Source: Caulobacterales bacterium
Lineage (GTDB): Bacteria > Pseudomonadota > Alphaproteobacteria > Caulobacterales > Caulobacteraceae
Assembly (NCBI GenBank): GCA_016183935.1
Contig: JACPDR010000038.1
Span: 1-59,383, forward strand
Direction of reading: 5' to 3'
Length of the DNA stretch: 59,383 nucleotides
A program made the position numbers and the translations under genes. Shown here piece after piece: positions 21,650 through 31,508 of the stretch; the first letter of the stretch is position 1; each line of letters begins with the position of its first letter. Below the pieces are notes generated by a model. The model was not told the origin of the DNA and made no database searches. It saw only the letters and a program-made list of their open reading frames with translations.

Positions 21650-23145
21650 GCGGAGGCGTCGCCCATCAGGCCCGAGCCCTGCCCGACGAAGTTCGGCACG
21701 CCGCGCAACACGCCCTGGAAGCCCGCCAGCGGCTCGCCCATCGACAGGCCGGCCTGGCCGATCTCGAACTCGCGGATGGTTTTTTCGTGCCCGCCCGCGC
21801 GCTTCTTGATCACCGAGACCGCCCGTCTCACATGCCCCAGCGCCTCGAAATAGCGCAGCAGGATCACGGTGTCGGCCAGATAGGTCACGTCCACCGGCGC
21901 CTTCATGTCCCCGACCAGCCCATGCTGGGCCACGGTCAGGAAGGTGGAGGCCCCCTGCCGGTTCAGGTACTGCAGCAGTTCGTGGATGTGCAGCACCAGG
22001 AACTGCTCTTGCGGCATCGACGCCTGGTAGCCGTTCAGGCTGTCGATCACGACCGTCTTGATGTCCTTCTCCGAGACGCAGCGCCGAACCCTTGCGGCGA
22101 ACTCGCCCGGCGACAATTCGGCCGCGTCGACCTGTTCGATGGTTAGCGACCCCGCCTCCCGCATCGCCTCCAGGTCGATGCCCAGCGCCCGCATGCGGTC
22201 GAACAGCAGTCCCAGCTCCTCGTCGAAGATGAACAGCGCGGCCTTCTCGCCCCGTTTCACCGCCGAGACCGCGAAATTCAGCGCGAACAGAGACTTGCCC
22301 GTCCCCGCCGGCCCGAGGATCAGGGCGCTGGAGCCCCGCTCCACGCCGCCGCCCAGCAGCTGGTCCAGTCCGGCCACGCCGCTCGACACCTGGCTGCGGT
22401 CGAACGCCGTCCGGTGTTCCGAGGCCACGATGCGCGGATAGACTTCCAGCCCGCCGGTCTTGATGGTGAAGTCGTGATAGCCGCCGCGGAAGCGCCGGCC
22501 GCGATATTTGATTACCCGGACCCGCCGCCGCTCTGCCCCGTATTCCGGGGCCAGCTCCTGCAGCTGGACGACCCCGTGCGCCACGCTGTGCACGGTCTTG
22601 TCGTTGGCGTCGGTGGTCAGGTCGTCGAGCAGCAGCACCGTGGCCCCGCGCTTGGCGAAATAGTGCTTCAGCGCCAGCACCTGGCGCCGGTACCTCAGCG
22701 ACCCCTGGGCCAGCAGCCGGATCTCGGAGAGGCTGTCGACGACCACCCGCTTCGGCCCCACCCGCTCCACCGCGTCGAAGATCATCCGCGTCGTCTCGCC
22801 GAGCTCCAGGTCCGAGGAGTACAGCAGGCTCTGCTGCTGCTGCTCGTCCAGCAGGCTCTCGGGCGGGACCAGTTCGAAGATGTCGATCCCCTCCAGCGAC
22901 CATTCGTGCGACCGCGCCGTTCCGCGCAGCTCCTCCTCGGTCTCGGACAGGGTGATGTACAGGCAGCGCTCGCCGCGCTCCGCCCCTTCCAGCAGGAAGC
23001 ACATCGCCGCCGTGGTCTTGCCTGTGCCGGGCGCCCCCTCCAGCAGATACAGCCGGTCCCGTTCCAGTCCCCCCGCGAGGATGTCGTCCAGTCCGGAAAT
23101 CCCGAACGCCGCGTCATCTCGGCCCCTGATTTCACCGTTCGCCAT
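21646..23145 (-). CDS. KaiC-like double-domain RecA-family ATPase
   Basis: A 499-residue KaiC homologue with CI and CII domains in tandem. Walker A motifs are GAPGTGKT (37-44) and GPAGTGKS (278-285), and Walker B strands are VVVDS (134-138) and VVIDS (365-369). By alignment with cyanobacterial KaiC, the catalytic Glu pair is S67/E68 in CI and D308/E309 in CII. The phosphorylation dyad Ser431/Thr432 corresponds to T421/Y422. I chose the ATG at 23145 because AGAGGA lies just ahead; an ATG at 23157 adds four residues without a ribosome site. It is followed, with a 4-base overlap, by a hybrid kinase. No KaiB gene is seen. Confidence 0.93.
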   Translation of the reverse strand: MANGEIRGRDDAAFGISGLDDILAGGLERDRLYLLEGAPGTGKTTAAMCFLLEGAERGERCLYITLSETEEELRGTARSHEWSLEGIDIFELVPPESLLDEQQQQSLLYSSDLELGETTRMIFDAVERVGPKRVVVDSLSEIRLLAQGSLRYRRQVLALKHYFAKRGATVLLLDDLTTDANDKTVHSVAHGVVQLQELAPEYGAERRRVRVIKYRGRRFRGGYHDFTIKTGGLEVYPRIVASEHRTAFDRSQVSSGVAGLDQLLGGGVERGSSALILGPAGTGKSLFALNFAVSAVKRGEKAALFIFDEELGLLFDRMRALGIDLEAMREAGSLTIEQVDAAELSPGEFAARVRRCVSEKDIKTVVIDSLNGYQASMPQEQFLVLHIHELLQYLNRQGASTFLTVAQHGLVGDMKAPVDVTYLADTVILLRYFEALGHVRRAVSVIKKRAGGHEKTIREFEIGQAGLSMGEPLAGFQGVLRGVPNFVGQGSGLMGDASA

Positions 23146-23228
23146 GCGTCCTCTCATGTTCAGCTGAGCCGTAACGCCCGGATATCGAGATGGTTACACG
23201 GCGCCAATACGTCGCCACCGCAACCACG

Positions 23229-23259
23229 AAAAAGGGCGGGCCCGTTTCCGGACCCGCCC
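23229..23259 (-). terminator. Rho-independent terminator of groESL
   Basis: Read on the minus strand, an 11-bp GC stem with one G-T wobble (arms at 23249-23259 and 23234-23244, GAAA tetraloop) is followed directly by five Ts (23229-23233). It sits just after the groL stop. Confidence 0.85.
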
Positions 23260-23296
23260 TCGTCTGTCTCAGTTCAGCTCAGGCTGAACTTCTGGA

Positions 23297-24958
<1,662 letters not shown>

Positions 24959-25225
24959 CTAATTCTGTGTTGTCAGGGGAAAGGTTCGGAAGGCGCGGGT
25001 GCCCTCGGTGCCCGACCACTTGCCGAACAGGATGCGGTCGCCGGCCTTCAGCTCGAGGGCGTTGACCTTGCCGCTTTCGTCGCGGAGGCCCGGCCCGACC
25101 GAGATGACTTCGCCTTCTTGGGGCTTTTCCTTGGCGGTGTCGGGGATGATGATCCCGCCCTTGGTCTTGGATTCTTCTTCCACGCGCTTCACGAGCACGC
25201 GGTCGCCGAGCGGACGAAACGCCAT
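24959..25225 (-). CDS. groS: Co-chaperonin GroES with altered, shortened C-terminus
   Basis: This is the heptameric lid of the GroEL chamber. The first ~74 residues are canonical: [16 protein letters not shown], the mobile loop [19 protein letters not shown] and [15 protein letters not shown]. After that point family members continue with about 21 residues containing the strongly conserved LLIMKESDILGVI strand. Here the frame instead reads [14 protein letters not shown] and stops, giving 88 residues. I looked in all three minus-strand frames up to groL and the missing strand is not there. That strand normally contacts the next subunit, so assembly would be affected. It could be a real deletion or an assembly error. 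Confidence 0.9.
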   Translation of the reverse strand: MAFRPLGDRVLVKRVEEESKTKGGIIIPDTAKEKPQEGEVISVGPGLRDESGKVNALELKAGDRILFGKWSGTEGTRAFRTFPLTTQN

Positions 25226-25273
25226 CTTCAGTGTCTCCCAAACAGTTTGATCGAGCGCTCCGACGCGGCCGTT

Positions 25274-25300
25274 TTGGCAGCCATGTCGTCAGAGTGCTAA
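25274..25300 (-). promoter_or_regulatory. CIRCE-like HrcA operator upstream of groESL
   Basis: On the minus strand a perfect CIRCE half TTAGCACTC (25292-25300) is followed after exactly 9 bases by GGCTGCCAA (25274-25282), which matches the second half GAGTGCTAA at 6 of 9 positions. Position and spacing fit the HrcA repressor site in front of groES. Confidence 0.75.
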
Positions 25301-25310
25301 CGCGAGGGGC

Positions 25311-25339
25311 AGGTAGGGCTCCCCATGCCGGGCGTCAAG
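25311..25339 (-). promoter_or_regulatory. Candidate heat-shock or sigma-70-type promoter of groESL
   Basis: On the minus strand CTTGAC (25334-25339) and CCCTACCT (25311-25318) are separated by 15 bases, resembling the RpoH pattern CTTGAA/CCCCATnT with some mismatches. It lies just upstream of the CIRCE element. The assignment rests on motif and position only. Confidence 0.4.
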
Positions 25340-25481
25340 CGCCGCGGCTCGCGAATTCGGCGGCGCGACGGACCCCGATGAACGCACGATGAACGGCCGC
25401 CGGCCGGGGCGTTCAGGCGACCAGGCGCATAACGCCAGCTTCACCGGCGCACACTGCGCGAGAACCGGGAAAGGACCGACC

Positions 25482-25922
25482 ATGAAGACGCTTTCGAAGA
25501 TCGCTCTCACCACCCCCGCCGTGGTCGGCGCCATGGCGCTCGGGCTGGCCGTCGCCACGCCGGCTGACGCCCAGAGCCGCTACAATGATCGCGACCGCGA
25601 CAACGACCGCACCGAGGACGTCCTGATCGGGGCCGCCGTCGGCGCCCTCGCCGGCGCGGTGATCGGCAACGGCGACGGAACCTATATCGCCGGCGGCGCG
25701 CTGGCCGGCGCCGCCCTGGGTGCCAGCGCGGGTCGCGATGACGACTGCAACTACTACCGCGGCGGCCGCTGCTACCGGAACCGCGGCCATTGGGAGCGCG
25801 AGCACGGCATCAACAGCCGCGAGCCGCGCTGGGAACAGCGCCGTGACCGCCGCGAGTACCGCCGCGAGCGCCGCGACGACCGCCGCTACGATCGCGACTA
25901 CCGCTACGACCGTCGCTGGTAG
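25482..25922 (+). CDS. Glycine-zipper secreted protein
   Basis: A 146-residue protein with a signal peptide (cleavage near ADAQ, residue 27). A glycine-zipper double helix follows, LIGAAVGALAGAVIGNG then AGGALAGAALGASAG. A short Cys pair segment (DCNYYRGGRCYRN) precedes a highly Arg/Tyr/Asp-rich tail made of RRDRREYRRER-like repeats. Glycine zippers of this type insert in or associate with the outer membrane. AAGGA lies 7 nt before the ATG, which excludes the longer upstream frame. Its function is unknown; a related but shorter lipoprotein is at 31509-31850. Confidence 0.82.
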   Translation: MKTLSKIALTTPAVVGAMALGLAVATPADAQSRYNDRDRDNDRTEDVLIGAAVGALAGAVIGNGDGTYIAGGALAGAALGASAGRDDDCNYYRGGRCYRNRGHWEREHGINSREPRWEQRRDRREYRRERRDDRRYDRDYRYDRRW

Positions 25923-25974
25923 CGAGCACACCATTCGCCCGGTCGCGTGAGTCTGGCCGGGCGTGGGCGAGGAA

Positions 25975-26005
25975 GGCGGGCGCCGGAAACGGCGTCCGCC
26001 TTTTT
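25975..26005 (+). terminator. Rho-independent terminator
   Basis: An 11-bp stem (GGCGGGCGCCG with CGGCGTCCGCC, one G-T wobble), a GAAA tetraloop and five Ts follow the glycine-zipper gene by about 50 bases. Confidence 0.9.
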
Positions 26006-26101
26006 CACGCGGGATTTTTGTCAGTGCGCCGCGCATTAAGGCCCCGCGCCCCTATGGCGCATGCGCGATATAGCGCCGGCGTGGTGCAGCCGCTCGCGTT
26101 T

Positions 26102-26131
26102 TTGTAGAGACACCCGTTACTTGGGATTGTA
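26102..26131 (+). promoter_or_regulatory. Candidate promoter of the 74-residue membrane protein gene
   Basis: TTGTAG (26102-26107) and ATTGTA (26126-26131) are 18 bases apart in a comparatively AT-rich stretch 37 bases ahead of the GTG start. It is a motif match only. Confidence 0.3.
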
Positions 26132-26167
26132 AGGCAAAGCTTCCACAAACCCACTGGGGGAACGCCC

Positions 26168-26392
26168 GTGAAGAAGACCATCACCGCCATCACCGCAGGC
26201 CTGCTGCTCGTCGCCGGTCAGGCCGCGGCGGCCAATGACTCCGCCACGGCCCGCGTTGGCGATCGCCTCGGCGCCGACGCCGGATCCTCCGAGGAGTTCG
26301 CCGGCCTTCCGCTGCCGGTTCTGCTCATTGGGGCGGCCCTGCTCGTCGCCGGCGTCGTGGCCGTGACCGACGACGACAGCGAAAGCGACTGA
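26168..26392 (+). CDS. Small exported membrane protein (74 aa), unknown function
   Basis: The start is GTG, with GGGGGA 7 nt upstream. It has a signal peptide (residues 1-22, AAAN site), a short polar stretch with VGDRLGADAGSSEEFAG, and a second hydrophobic helix (about 48-66). It ends in an acidic tail DDDSESD. Similar short proteins with a VGDR-type stretch and a terminal DDD tail are common, uncharacterised proteins of alphaproteobacteria, from memory of the family. It is flanked by its own promoter region and a terminator, so it is a single-gene unit. Confidence 0.75.
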   Translation: MKKTITAITAGLLLVAGQAAAANDSATARVGDRLGADAGSSEEFAGLPLPVLLIGAALLVAGVVAVTDDDSESD

Positions 26393-26404
26393 CGGACCCG
26401 GAAA

Positions 26405-26434
26405 GAAGCCCTTGCCGCAAACGGCGAGGGCTTC
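26405..26434 (+). terminator. Hairpin terminator after the 74-aa gene
   Basis: A 13-bp stem (GAAGCCCTTGCCG with CGGCGAGGGCTTC, one wobble) around a CAAA loop lies 12 bases after the stop. There is no long T-run. Confidence 0.7.
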
Positions 26435-26562
26435 TCGCGTTCAGGGCTGCCCTGACCCGCAACCGGATTGCTGTTGCCTGGGTTCAAGGTTGCGTTGGAT
26501 AAGAACGTCGCCGCGCGTCTGACTTACCGCCACCGCTGGCGGCCTGACCGCTTTGCCGGACC

Positions 26563-28188
26563 TCACACCATCAGCCGCTTCATCAGCTCGGCGGTGGACG
26601 GGTCCAGCCCCGCCGACGGCTCGCCGGCCTGCACGTCCTGCAGGATCGCCTTCGCCAGAACCTTGCCCAGTTCGACGCCCCATTGGTCGAAGCTGTTGAT
26701 GTCCCAGATGACGCCCTCGACGAAGGTCTTGTGCTCATAGAGGGCGATCAGGGCGCCGACCGCTTCGGGCGTCAGGGTGTCCATCAGGATGGTCGTCGAC
26801 GGCCGGTCGCCGGGGAAGGTCTTGTGCGGGGCCAGACGGTCCGCTTCCGCCGCGTCGGCGCCCGCCGCCAGCAATTCCGCCCGCGCCTCGGCCTCGCTCT
26901 TTCCGACCATCAGCGCCTGCGCCTGGGCCAGGGCGTTCGACCACAGCGGCGCGTCGCCCTCGCGGGCGTGGACGGCCGCGTCGGAGGTGTGGCCGACCAC
27001 GATGAACTCGGCCGGGACCACCTGCGGGCCCTGATGAATCTGCTGGAAGAAGGCGTGCTGGCCGTTGGTGCCCGGTTCGCCGAACACGATGGGACCGGTG
27101 GCGGTGTCGACGGGCGAGCCGTCGCGCTTCACCCGCTTGCCGTTGGACTCCATCTCCAGCTGCTGCAGGAAGGCCGGCAGGCGGCGCAGGCCGTGGGCGT
27201 AGGGGGCGACGGTGCGGGCGTGCCGGTCGCGGCCTTCGACGTTGTAGACTTGCGCAAGCGCCAGCAGCACCGGCGCGTTGCGTTCGATGTCTGCCGTCAA
27301 AAAATGCTCGTCCATGGCGCGCGCGCCGGCCAGCACCCGTTCGAACACGTCCCACCCCAGCGCCACCGCCACCGACAGGCTGACCGCCGACCACAGCGAA
27401 TAACGGCCGCCGACCCAGTCCCGGAAGCCGAAGGTCCGCCCGCAGCCCCAGGCCTCGGCCTTGTCCGGCGCCGCCGTGACTCCCACCAGATGTCGGACCA
27501 TGCGCCGCGGCGACAGGCTCTCGGCCAGCCAGGCCTTGGCCAGGTCGGCGTTGGCCAGCGTCTCCTGGGTGGTGAAGGTCTTGGACACCACCACCACCAG
27601 CGTGGTCTCGGGATCCAGCCCGGCCAGGGCCTCGCCCATGTCGCGCGGGTCGATATTGGCCACGAAGCGCAGGTCGATGGTCGGCTCCAGCGGCCGCAGC
27701 GCGTCCCACAGCAGGCGCGGCCCCAGGTCCGACCCGCCGATGCCGATATGGACGATGGCCGTGAATGGCTGCTTGGTCCCGCCGGTCTCGGCGCCCGAGC
27801 CGATGTCGGTGGCGAATTTCGCGATTTCGCGCCGGGTCGCCGCCACCTCTTTCGAGACCGGCTCGCCGAGGGCGCGGAAATCGGCGTCGTCGGCGGCGCG
27901 CAGGGCCGGGTGCAACACGGCCCGCCCTTCGGTGTTGTTCACCGCCTCGCCCCCGAACAGGGCGTCGCGCCGGCCCTCGACATCGCAGGTCCGCGCCAGG
28001 TCCAGCGCCGCCTCGAAGCCCTCGGCGCTCCACGACTGTTTCGACAGATCGAGATAGAGGCCGGCGGCCTCGACTCCCATGCGTTCGGTGCGCCGCCGAT
28101 CGGCCGCGAACTGGTGGACGATGCGCGCCCCGGCGTCCTTGCGCGCCACGGCGCGGAGCATTTCGAGGGCCTGGGAGCGAGCGGTCAT
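26563..28188 (-). CDS. pgi: Glucose-6-phosphate isomerase
   Basis: A 541-residue cytosolic enzyme that interconverts glucose-6-phosphate and fructose-6-phosphate. The family features are present: NNTEGRAVLHPALR, HIGIGGSDLGP, the phosphate-binding SKTFTTQET, DWVGGRYSLWSAV (signature 1), ESNGKRV, GEPGTNGQHAFFQQIHQG with the catalytic His, and the C-terminal INSFDQWGVELGK (signature 2). Length is standard. It is transcribed divergently from the next small secreted protein. Confidence 0.97.
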   Translation of the reverse strand: MTARSQALEMLRAVARKDAGARIVHQFAADRRRTERMGVEAAGLYLDLSKQSWSAEGFEAALDLARTCDVEGRRDALFGGEAVNNTEGRAVLHPALRAADDADFRALGEPVSKEVAATRREIAKFATDIGSGAETGGTKQPFTAIVHIGIGGSDLGPRLLWDALRPLEPTIDLRFVANIDPRDMGEALAGLDPETTLVVVVSKTFTTQETLANADLAKAWLAESLSPRRMVRHLVGVTAAPDKAEAWGCGRTFGFRDWVGGRYSLWSAVSLSVAVALGWDVFERVLAGARAMDEHFLTADIERNAPVLLALAQVYNVEGRDRHARTVAPYAHGLRRLPAFLQQLEMESNGKRVKRDGSPVDTATGPIVFGEPGTNGQHAFFQQIHQGPQVVPAEFIVVGHTSDAAVHAREGDAPLWSNALAQAQALMVGKSEAEARAELLAAGADAAEADRLAPHKTFPGDRPSTTILMDTLTPEAVGALIALYEHKTFVEGVIWDINSFDQWGVELGKVLAKAILQDVQAGEPSAGLDPSTAELMKRLMV

Positions 28189-28209
28189 CGGTGAACTCGA
28201 CGGGAGGAA

Positions 28210-28225
28210 GGTAAACCCTCGTTTA
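28210..28225. promoter_or_regulatory. Palindrome in the pgi divergent promoter region
   Basis: GTAAAC (28210-28215) and GTTTAC (28220-28225) form a perfect inverted repeat around CCTC, 22 bases upstream of pgi and 53 bases upstream of the divergent gene. It could be an operator. No cognate regulator is adjacent. Confidence 0.35.
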
Positions 28226-28277
28226 CGGGTCGGGCGTAAGCCGGTTCAACGCCGAAACCACGATTCGGCCAAACATT

Positions 28278-28766
28278 ATGAGGTTCGCCATGTCCTGCGG
28301 CGTCGCCCTGACCCTCTCCCTGCTGCTCTCGGACCCCAACGTGGCCATGGCTGCGGCCCAGCCGCCGGCCGCGGCGGACGCCCCCGTCTCGGTAGCCGGA
28401 GAGCCCCTGTTCGCCGACATCGTGACGCGCTCGGGCATGCTGCGCACCGAGGTGCAGGGCTGGCTGGCCGCCGGCGCCGGCGATCAGGCCGAATTCTTCA
28501 CCGGCCCGGACTTCAGCCGCTTCAAGAGCCAGGCCTCCGAACTGGCCGCGCTGGACATGCAGGGCCACCTGATCCTCAAGGAGCGCGGCACGGACGGCGA
28601 CCTGAAATGCATCCTGCGCGGCATTTCCGAGGATATCCCGGTCAAGGTCGCGGCCGTCGAGGGCGCGTCTACGCCGGCCGAGCGCCGCGTCGCGCTGGAC
28701 GAGCTGGCCTATCTGCTCAACGACAACGTCGAGGTCATCACCGCGCCGCCCCAGCCCGAGGTCTGA
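28278..28766 (+). CDS. Secreted protein of unknown function
   Basis: A 162-residue protein with a signal peptide ending near AMAAA (about residue 25). The remainder is a small soluble domain with a single mature Cys (LKCILRGIS). I do not recognise a family. Two starts are possible. The ATG at 28278 gives a basic N-region (MRF); the ATG at 28290 has GAGG 6 nt upstream. The last 29 bases overlap the 3' end of the convergent thiol reductase gene, so both stop codons lie inside the other gene. Confidence 0.7.
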   Translation: MRFAMSCGVALTLSLLLSDPNVAMAAAQPPAAADAPVSVAGEPLFADIVTRSGMLRTEVQGWLAAGAGDQAEFFTGPDFSRFKSQASELAALDMQGHLILKERGTDGDLKCILRGISEDIPVKVAAVEGASTPAERRVALDELAYLLNDNVEVITAPPQPEV

Positions 28767-30921
28767 CGGTCCGGGCGCTGTCCAGCGCCTCGATCACCAC
28801 GCCCTCGGTCAGCAGTTGCGGCAGGATGCGGGGCGCGGTCTCGCCGGGCACATAAAGCAGGTACAGGGGCACGCCCGAGCGGCCGTGCCGTTCCAGTTCG
28901 GCGGTGATCAGGTCGTCGCGGCGGGTCCAGTCGCCGACAAGATAGACAGCGTTCGCCGCCCGGAACGCCTCGCCGGTGCGGGCGGAGTGCAGCGCCCCCG
29001 CCTCGTTGATCTTGCAGGTCACGCACCAGTCGGCGGTGAAATTGACCAAGACGGGGCGTCCCTCGGCGAGCGCCGCCTCCACGGCCTGCGCCGACCACGG
29101 CGCGGCGGGCAGTCGACCGCTCTCGGTCGCCGCCGGCCTCCCGGGCGACGCTGCAGGCAGGCGGATCGCGACGAACAGACCGGCGACCGCAAGGACCAGC
29201 GCCGCCCCGCCCGCTGCGGCCAGCCACAGACCGCGACGGCCAAGCGCCCGCTCGCTTTGGGCCAATCCGAGCAGCCATCCGCCGAGCGCCAGCAGCAGGC
29301 CGGCGATGAACAGCAGCCCCAGCGCCTCCGCGCCGGTCTGGCGGCTGAACACCCAGGCCAGCCACAGGGCGGCGCCGTACATCGGGAAGGCGAGCAGGCC
29401 CTTGAGCCGCTCCATCCACGGACCGGGCCTTGGCAGGCGCGACAGCAGCCCCGGCGTCAGGCTGATCAGCACATAGGGCAGGGCGAGGCCCAGCCCGAGC
29501 ATCAGGAAGACCGCCAGCGCCATCGGCCACGGCATCAGCAGGGCCGCGCCGAGCGCCACGGCCATGAACGGGGCGGTGCAGGGCGCGGCGACCACCACCG
29601 CCAGCACCCCTGTCAAAAAGGCGCCGGCCGTTCCGCCGAGCCGGGCCAGCGGACCCGATCCCGCGCCCTGCACTCCCGCCCCGACGTGGAAGACCCCTGA
29701 CAGGTTCAGGCCGACCGCCAGCATCAGCAAGGCCAGCCCGGCCGTCATCGCCGGCGACTGCAGCTGGAAGCCCCAGCCCGCGGCCTGCCCGGCCGCCCGC
29801 AGCGCCAGCAACGCCCCCGCCAACAGCACGAAAGTGACCAGCACGCCCGCGAGGAAGGCGAGGCCGTCGCGACGCGCCCGGGGCGCGTCGTGCGCGGCTC
29901 CGGCGAGCGCCGCCGCCTTCATGGCCAGGATCGGAAACACACACGGCATCAGGTTGAGGATCAGCCCGCCCAGCAAGGCGAACAGGGCGGCCTGCACGAA
30001 CCCGGCGGCCGATCCGGTTTCCGCTTCGGCGGCGGAAGTGTCTTCCGGCGCCGGGGCCAGATCGCCGGAGCCGCCGGTTCCCGCCAGCGGCGGTCCGACC
30101 TCGGCGGCGATCTCGAACGCGCCGAGTCCTGTGCTCAGCACGCCCCGGAGCGGCGTCCCGGCCCCCGCGAGTTCCGCGCCGGGGGTCAGCGCCAGCGCCA
30201 GGCCCTCGGGCCCGTAGCGGCCGGACTGCGGCGCGGCGTGATCGATCATCCCCGGCTCGAACGGGAAGAAATAGCTCGGCCCCGGCTCACGCCCGGCCAG
30301 CGGCCCGCCGGCGGCGGTCAGGGTGGCGACGCCGTCCTGCACGGTGATCCGGGCCGAGACGTCGGCGGGGCGGGGGGCGGTCTCGACGATGCGCTGGATG
30401 GCCGCGCCGTGTTCGGCGTCGAGCGGCGCGGCGCCGTCGCGGATCGGCAGGTCGAGCGACAGGGCCAGCTCGTCGGGCACGCACATCTCGGCGCTGCACA
30501 CGAAGAACAGCGCCTTCACCCGCAGTGGCAGGCGGGTTCCCGGCTGCGCATCGGCCGGAATCTGGATCGGGACGGGCAGATAGACCTGGCCGGAATAGCC
30601 GTAGTTCATCAGCGACTGCAGCCGCTGCCGCTGGGGCAGGGGCCAGACGATGTCGCCGGCCTGGACGCCGCCGGGCAGGGTCCAGGTCAGGGTGGTCGGA
30701 CCCCCGGAATCGCCCGGATTGCGCCAGTAGGTGTGCCAGCCGGGCTCGATGTCCTGCCGCACCGCCACGACGGCCGTCGACCCGGGCGCGGCCCATTGCG
30801 ACATGGGCGCCAGTTCGGCCGCGATCCGCTCGGTACGCTGCACGCGCCCGTCCTGCGCCACCGCTTGGGACGGGGCGAGCAGCAGTCCCAGCAGGACGAA
30901 TAAATTCAGGAAGCGGATCAC
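28738..30921 (-). CDS. DsbD/ScsB-type thiol:disulfide interchange protein
   Basis: A 727-residue protein that passes electrons from the cytosol to periplasmic thiols. A signal peptide (ending AVAQD) precedes an N-terminal periplasmic domain with a Cys pair in FFVCSAEMCVPDE. A multi-spanning DsbD domain follows (about residues 305-590), with Cys residues in LNLMPCVFPI and APCTAPF. The C-terminal thioredoxin-like domain has ADWCVTCK (C633, C636). The long N-terminal domain resembles ScsB rather than E. coli DsbD. Its periplasmic partner is not in the window; dsbB is elsewhere (53239). Confidence 0.92.
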   Translation of the reverse strand: MIRFLNLFVLLGLLLAPSQAVAQDGRVQRTERIAAELAPMSQWAAPGSTAVVAVRQDIEPGWHTYWRNPGDSGGPTTLTWTLPGGVQAGDIVWPLPQRQRLQSLMNYGYSGQVYLPVPIQIPADAQPGTRLPLRVKALFFVCSAEMCVPDELALSLDLPIRDGAAPLDAEHGAAIQRIVETAPRPADVSARITVQDGVATLTAAGGPLAGREPGPSYFFPFEPGMIDHAAPQSGRYGPEGLALALTPGAELAGAGTPLRGVLSTGLGAFEIAAEVGPPLAGTGGSGDLAPAPEDTSAAEAETGSAAGFVQAALFALLGGLILNLMPCVFPILAMKAAALAGAAHDAPRARRDGLAFLAGVLVTFVLLAGALLALRAAGQAAGWGFQLQSPAMTAGLALLMLAVGLNLSGVFHVGAGVQGAGSGPLARLGGTAGAFLTGVLAVVVAAPCTAPFMAVALGAALLMPWPMALAVFLMLGLGLALPYVLISLTPGLLSRLPRPGPWMERLKGLLAFPMYGAALWLAWVFSRQTGAEALGLLFIAGLLLALGGWLLGLAQSERALGRRGLWLAAAGGAALVLAVAGLFVAIRLPAASPGRPAATESGRLPAAPWSAQAVEAALAEGRPVLVNFTADWCVTCKINEAGALHSARTGEAFRAANAVYLVGDWTRRDDLITAELERHGRSGVPLYLLYVPGETAPRILPQLLTEGVVIEALDSARTVRPRAGAAR

Positions 30922-30984
30922 GGCGGGACCTTAGCCGCGTCGCCCCGCCTCCGTCACGCGGCGTGCTGTCTCAGCCGCGCCGGC

Positions 30985-31431
30985 TCAACGGGGCGCGGCG
31001 TCGACCAGAACCTCGGTTCGGCGCCGCATCGGTTCGCTGGCCCCCTCGGCGGTCACCGAGCCCGACTCGCCGGCGACGATCAGGCTGAATACCGGCGAGG
31101 GCCAGCCGGCCGCTTCCAGCGCCTCGGCCACGGCCAGGGCGCGGCGCTCGGACAGGTCCAGGTTGGCGGTAGGTCCGCCCCGCGCGTCGGCGAGGCCGAT
31201 GACGTTGACCTGGCGGATCTCGCAGCCCTGCAGCTGGGTTGCGGTCAGGCCGATGGCGTGCCGCGCCGCGTCAGTCAGGCGCGCCTCGCTGTCACGGAAA
31301 TAAACCTCGAACCGCTGCGGCGTGCAGACGTTCGGCTCGGCGACCACGTCGCTGCGCTCGCGGACGCCGGGCGTCAGGGCGCAGCCGGTCAGGGCCAGCG
31401 CGGCGCCCAAAGCTAAAGTCAGCCCCTTCAT
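30985..31431 (-). CDS. OmpA-like domain lipoprotein
   Basis: A 148-residue lipoprotein with lipobox LTGC (Cys 17 or so). The mature part resembles an OmpA C-terminal peptidoglycan-binding fold: a FEVYFRDSEARLTDAAR strand/helix, then VNVIGLADARGG and the NLDLSERRALAVAEALEAAGW helix with the usual R-R-A pattern. The diaminopimelate-binding residues are only partly conserved. The ATG at 31431 gives the signal sequence. It lies 77 bases downstream of a glycine-zipper lipoprotein gene on the same strand. Confidence 0.8.
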   Translation of the reverse strand: MKGLTLALGAALALTGCALTPGVRERSDVVAEPNVCTPQRFEVYFRDSEARLTDAARHAIGLTATQLQGCEIRQVNVIGLADARGGPTANLDLSERRALAVAEALEAAGWPSPVFSLIVAGESGSVTAEGASEPMRRRTEVLVDAAPR

Positions 31432-31508
31432 GCAGCCCTCCTGCCGCGGCGTGGAAAGGGCGGCCCGCCAGATGACGAACCGCCCTGAAGTCCTGAAATC
31501 CGGCGCGC

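Noticed and set aside
21646..23002. Kinase frame continuing about 450 codons upstream into KaiC
   Set aside because: The upstream part is a frame-shifted shadow of KaiC; the kinase has its own ATG overlapping the KaiC stop.
24959..25030. GroES shortening as a simple frameshift
   Set aside because: None of the three minus-strand frames between KWSGTE and the groL start encodes the missing LLIMKESD strand, so bases are absent rather than shifted.
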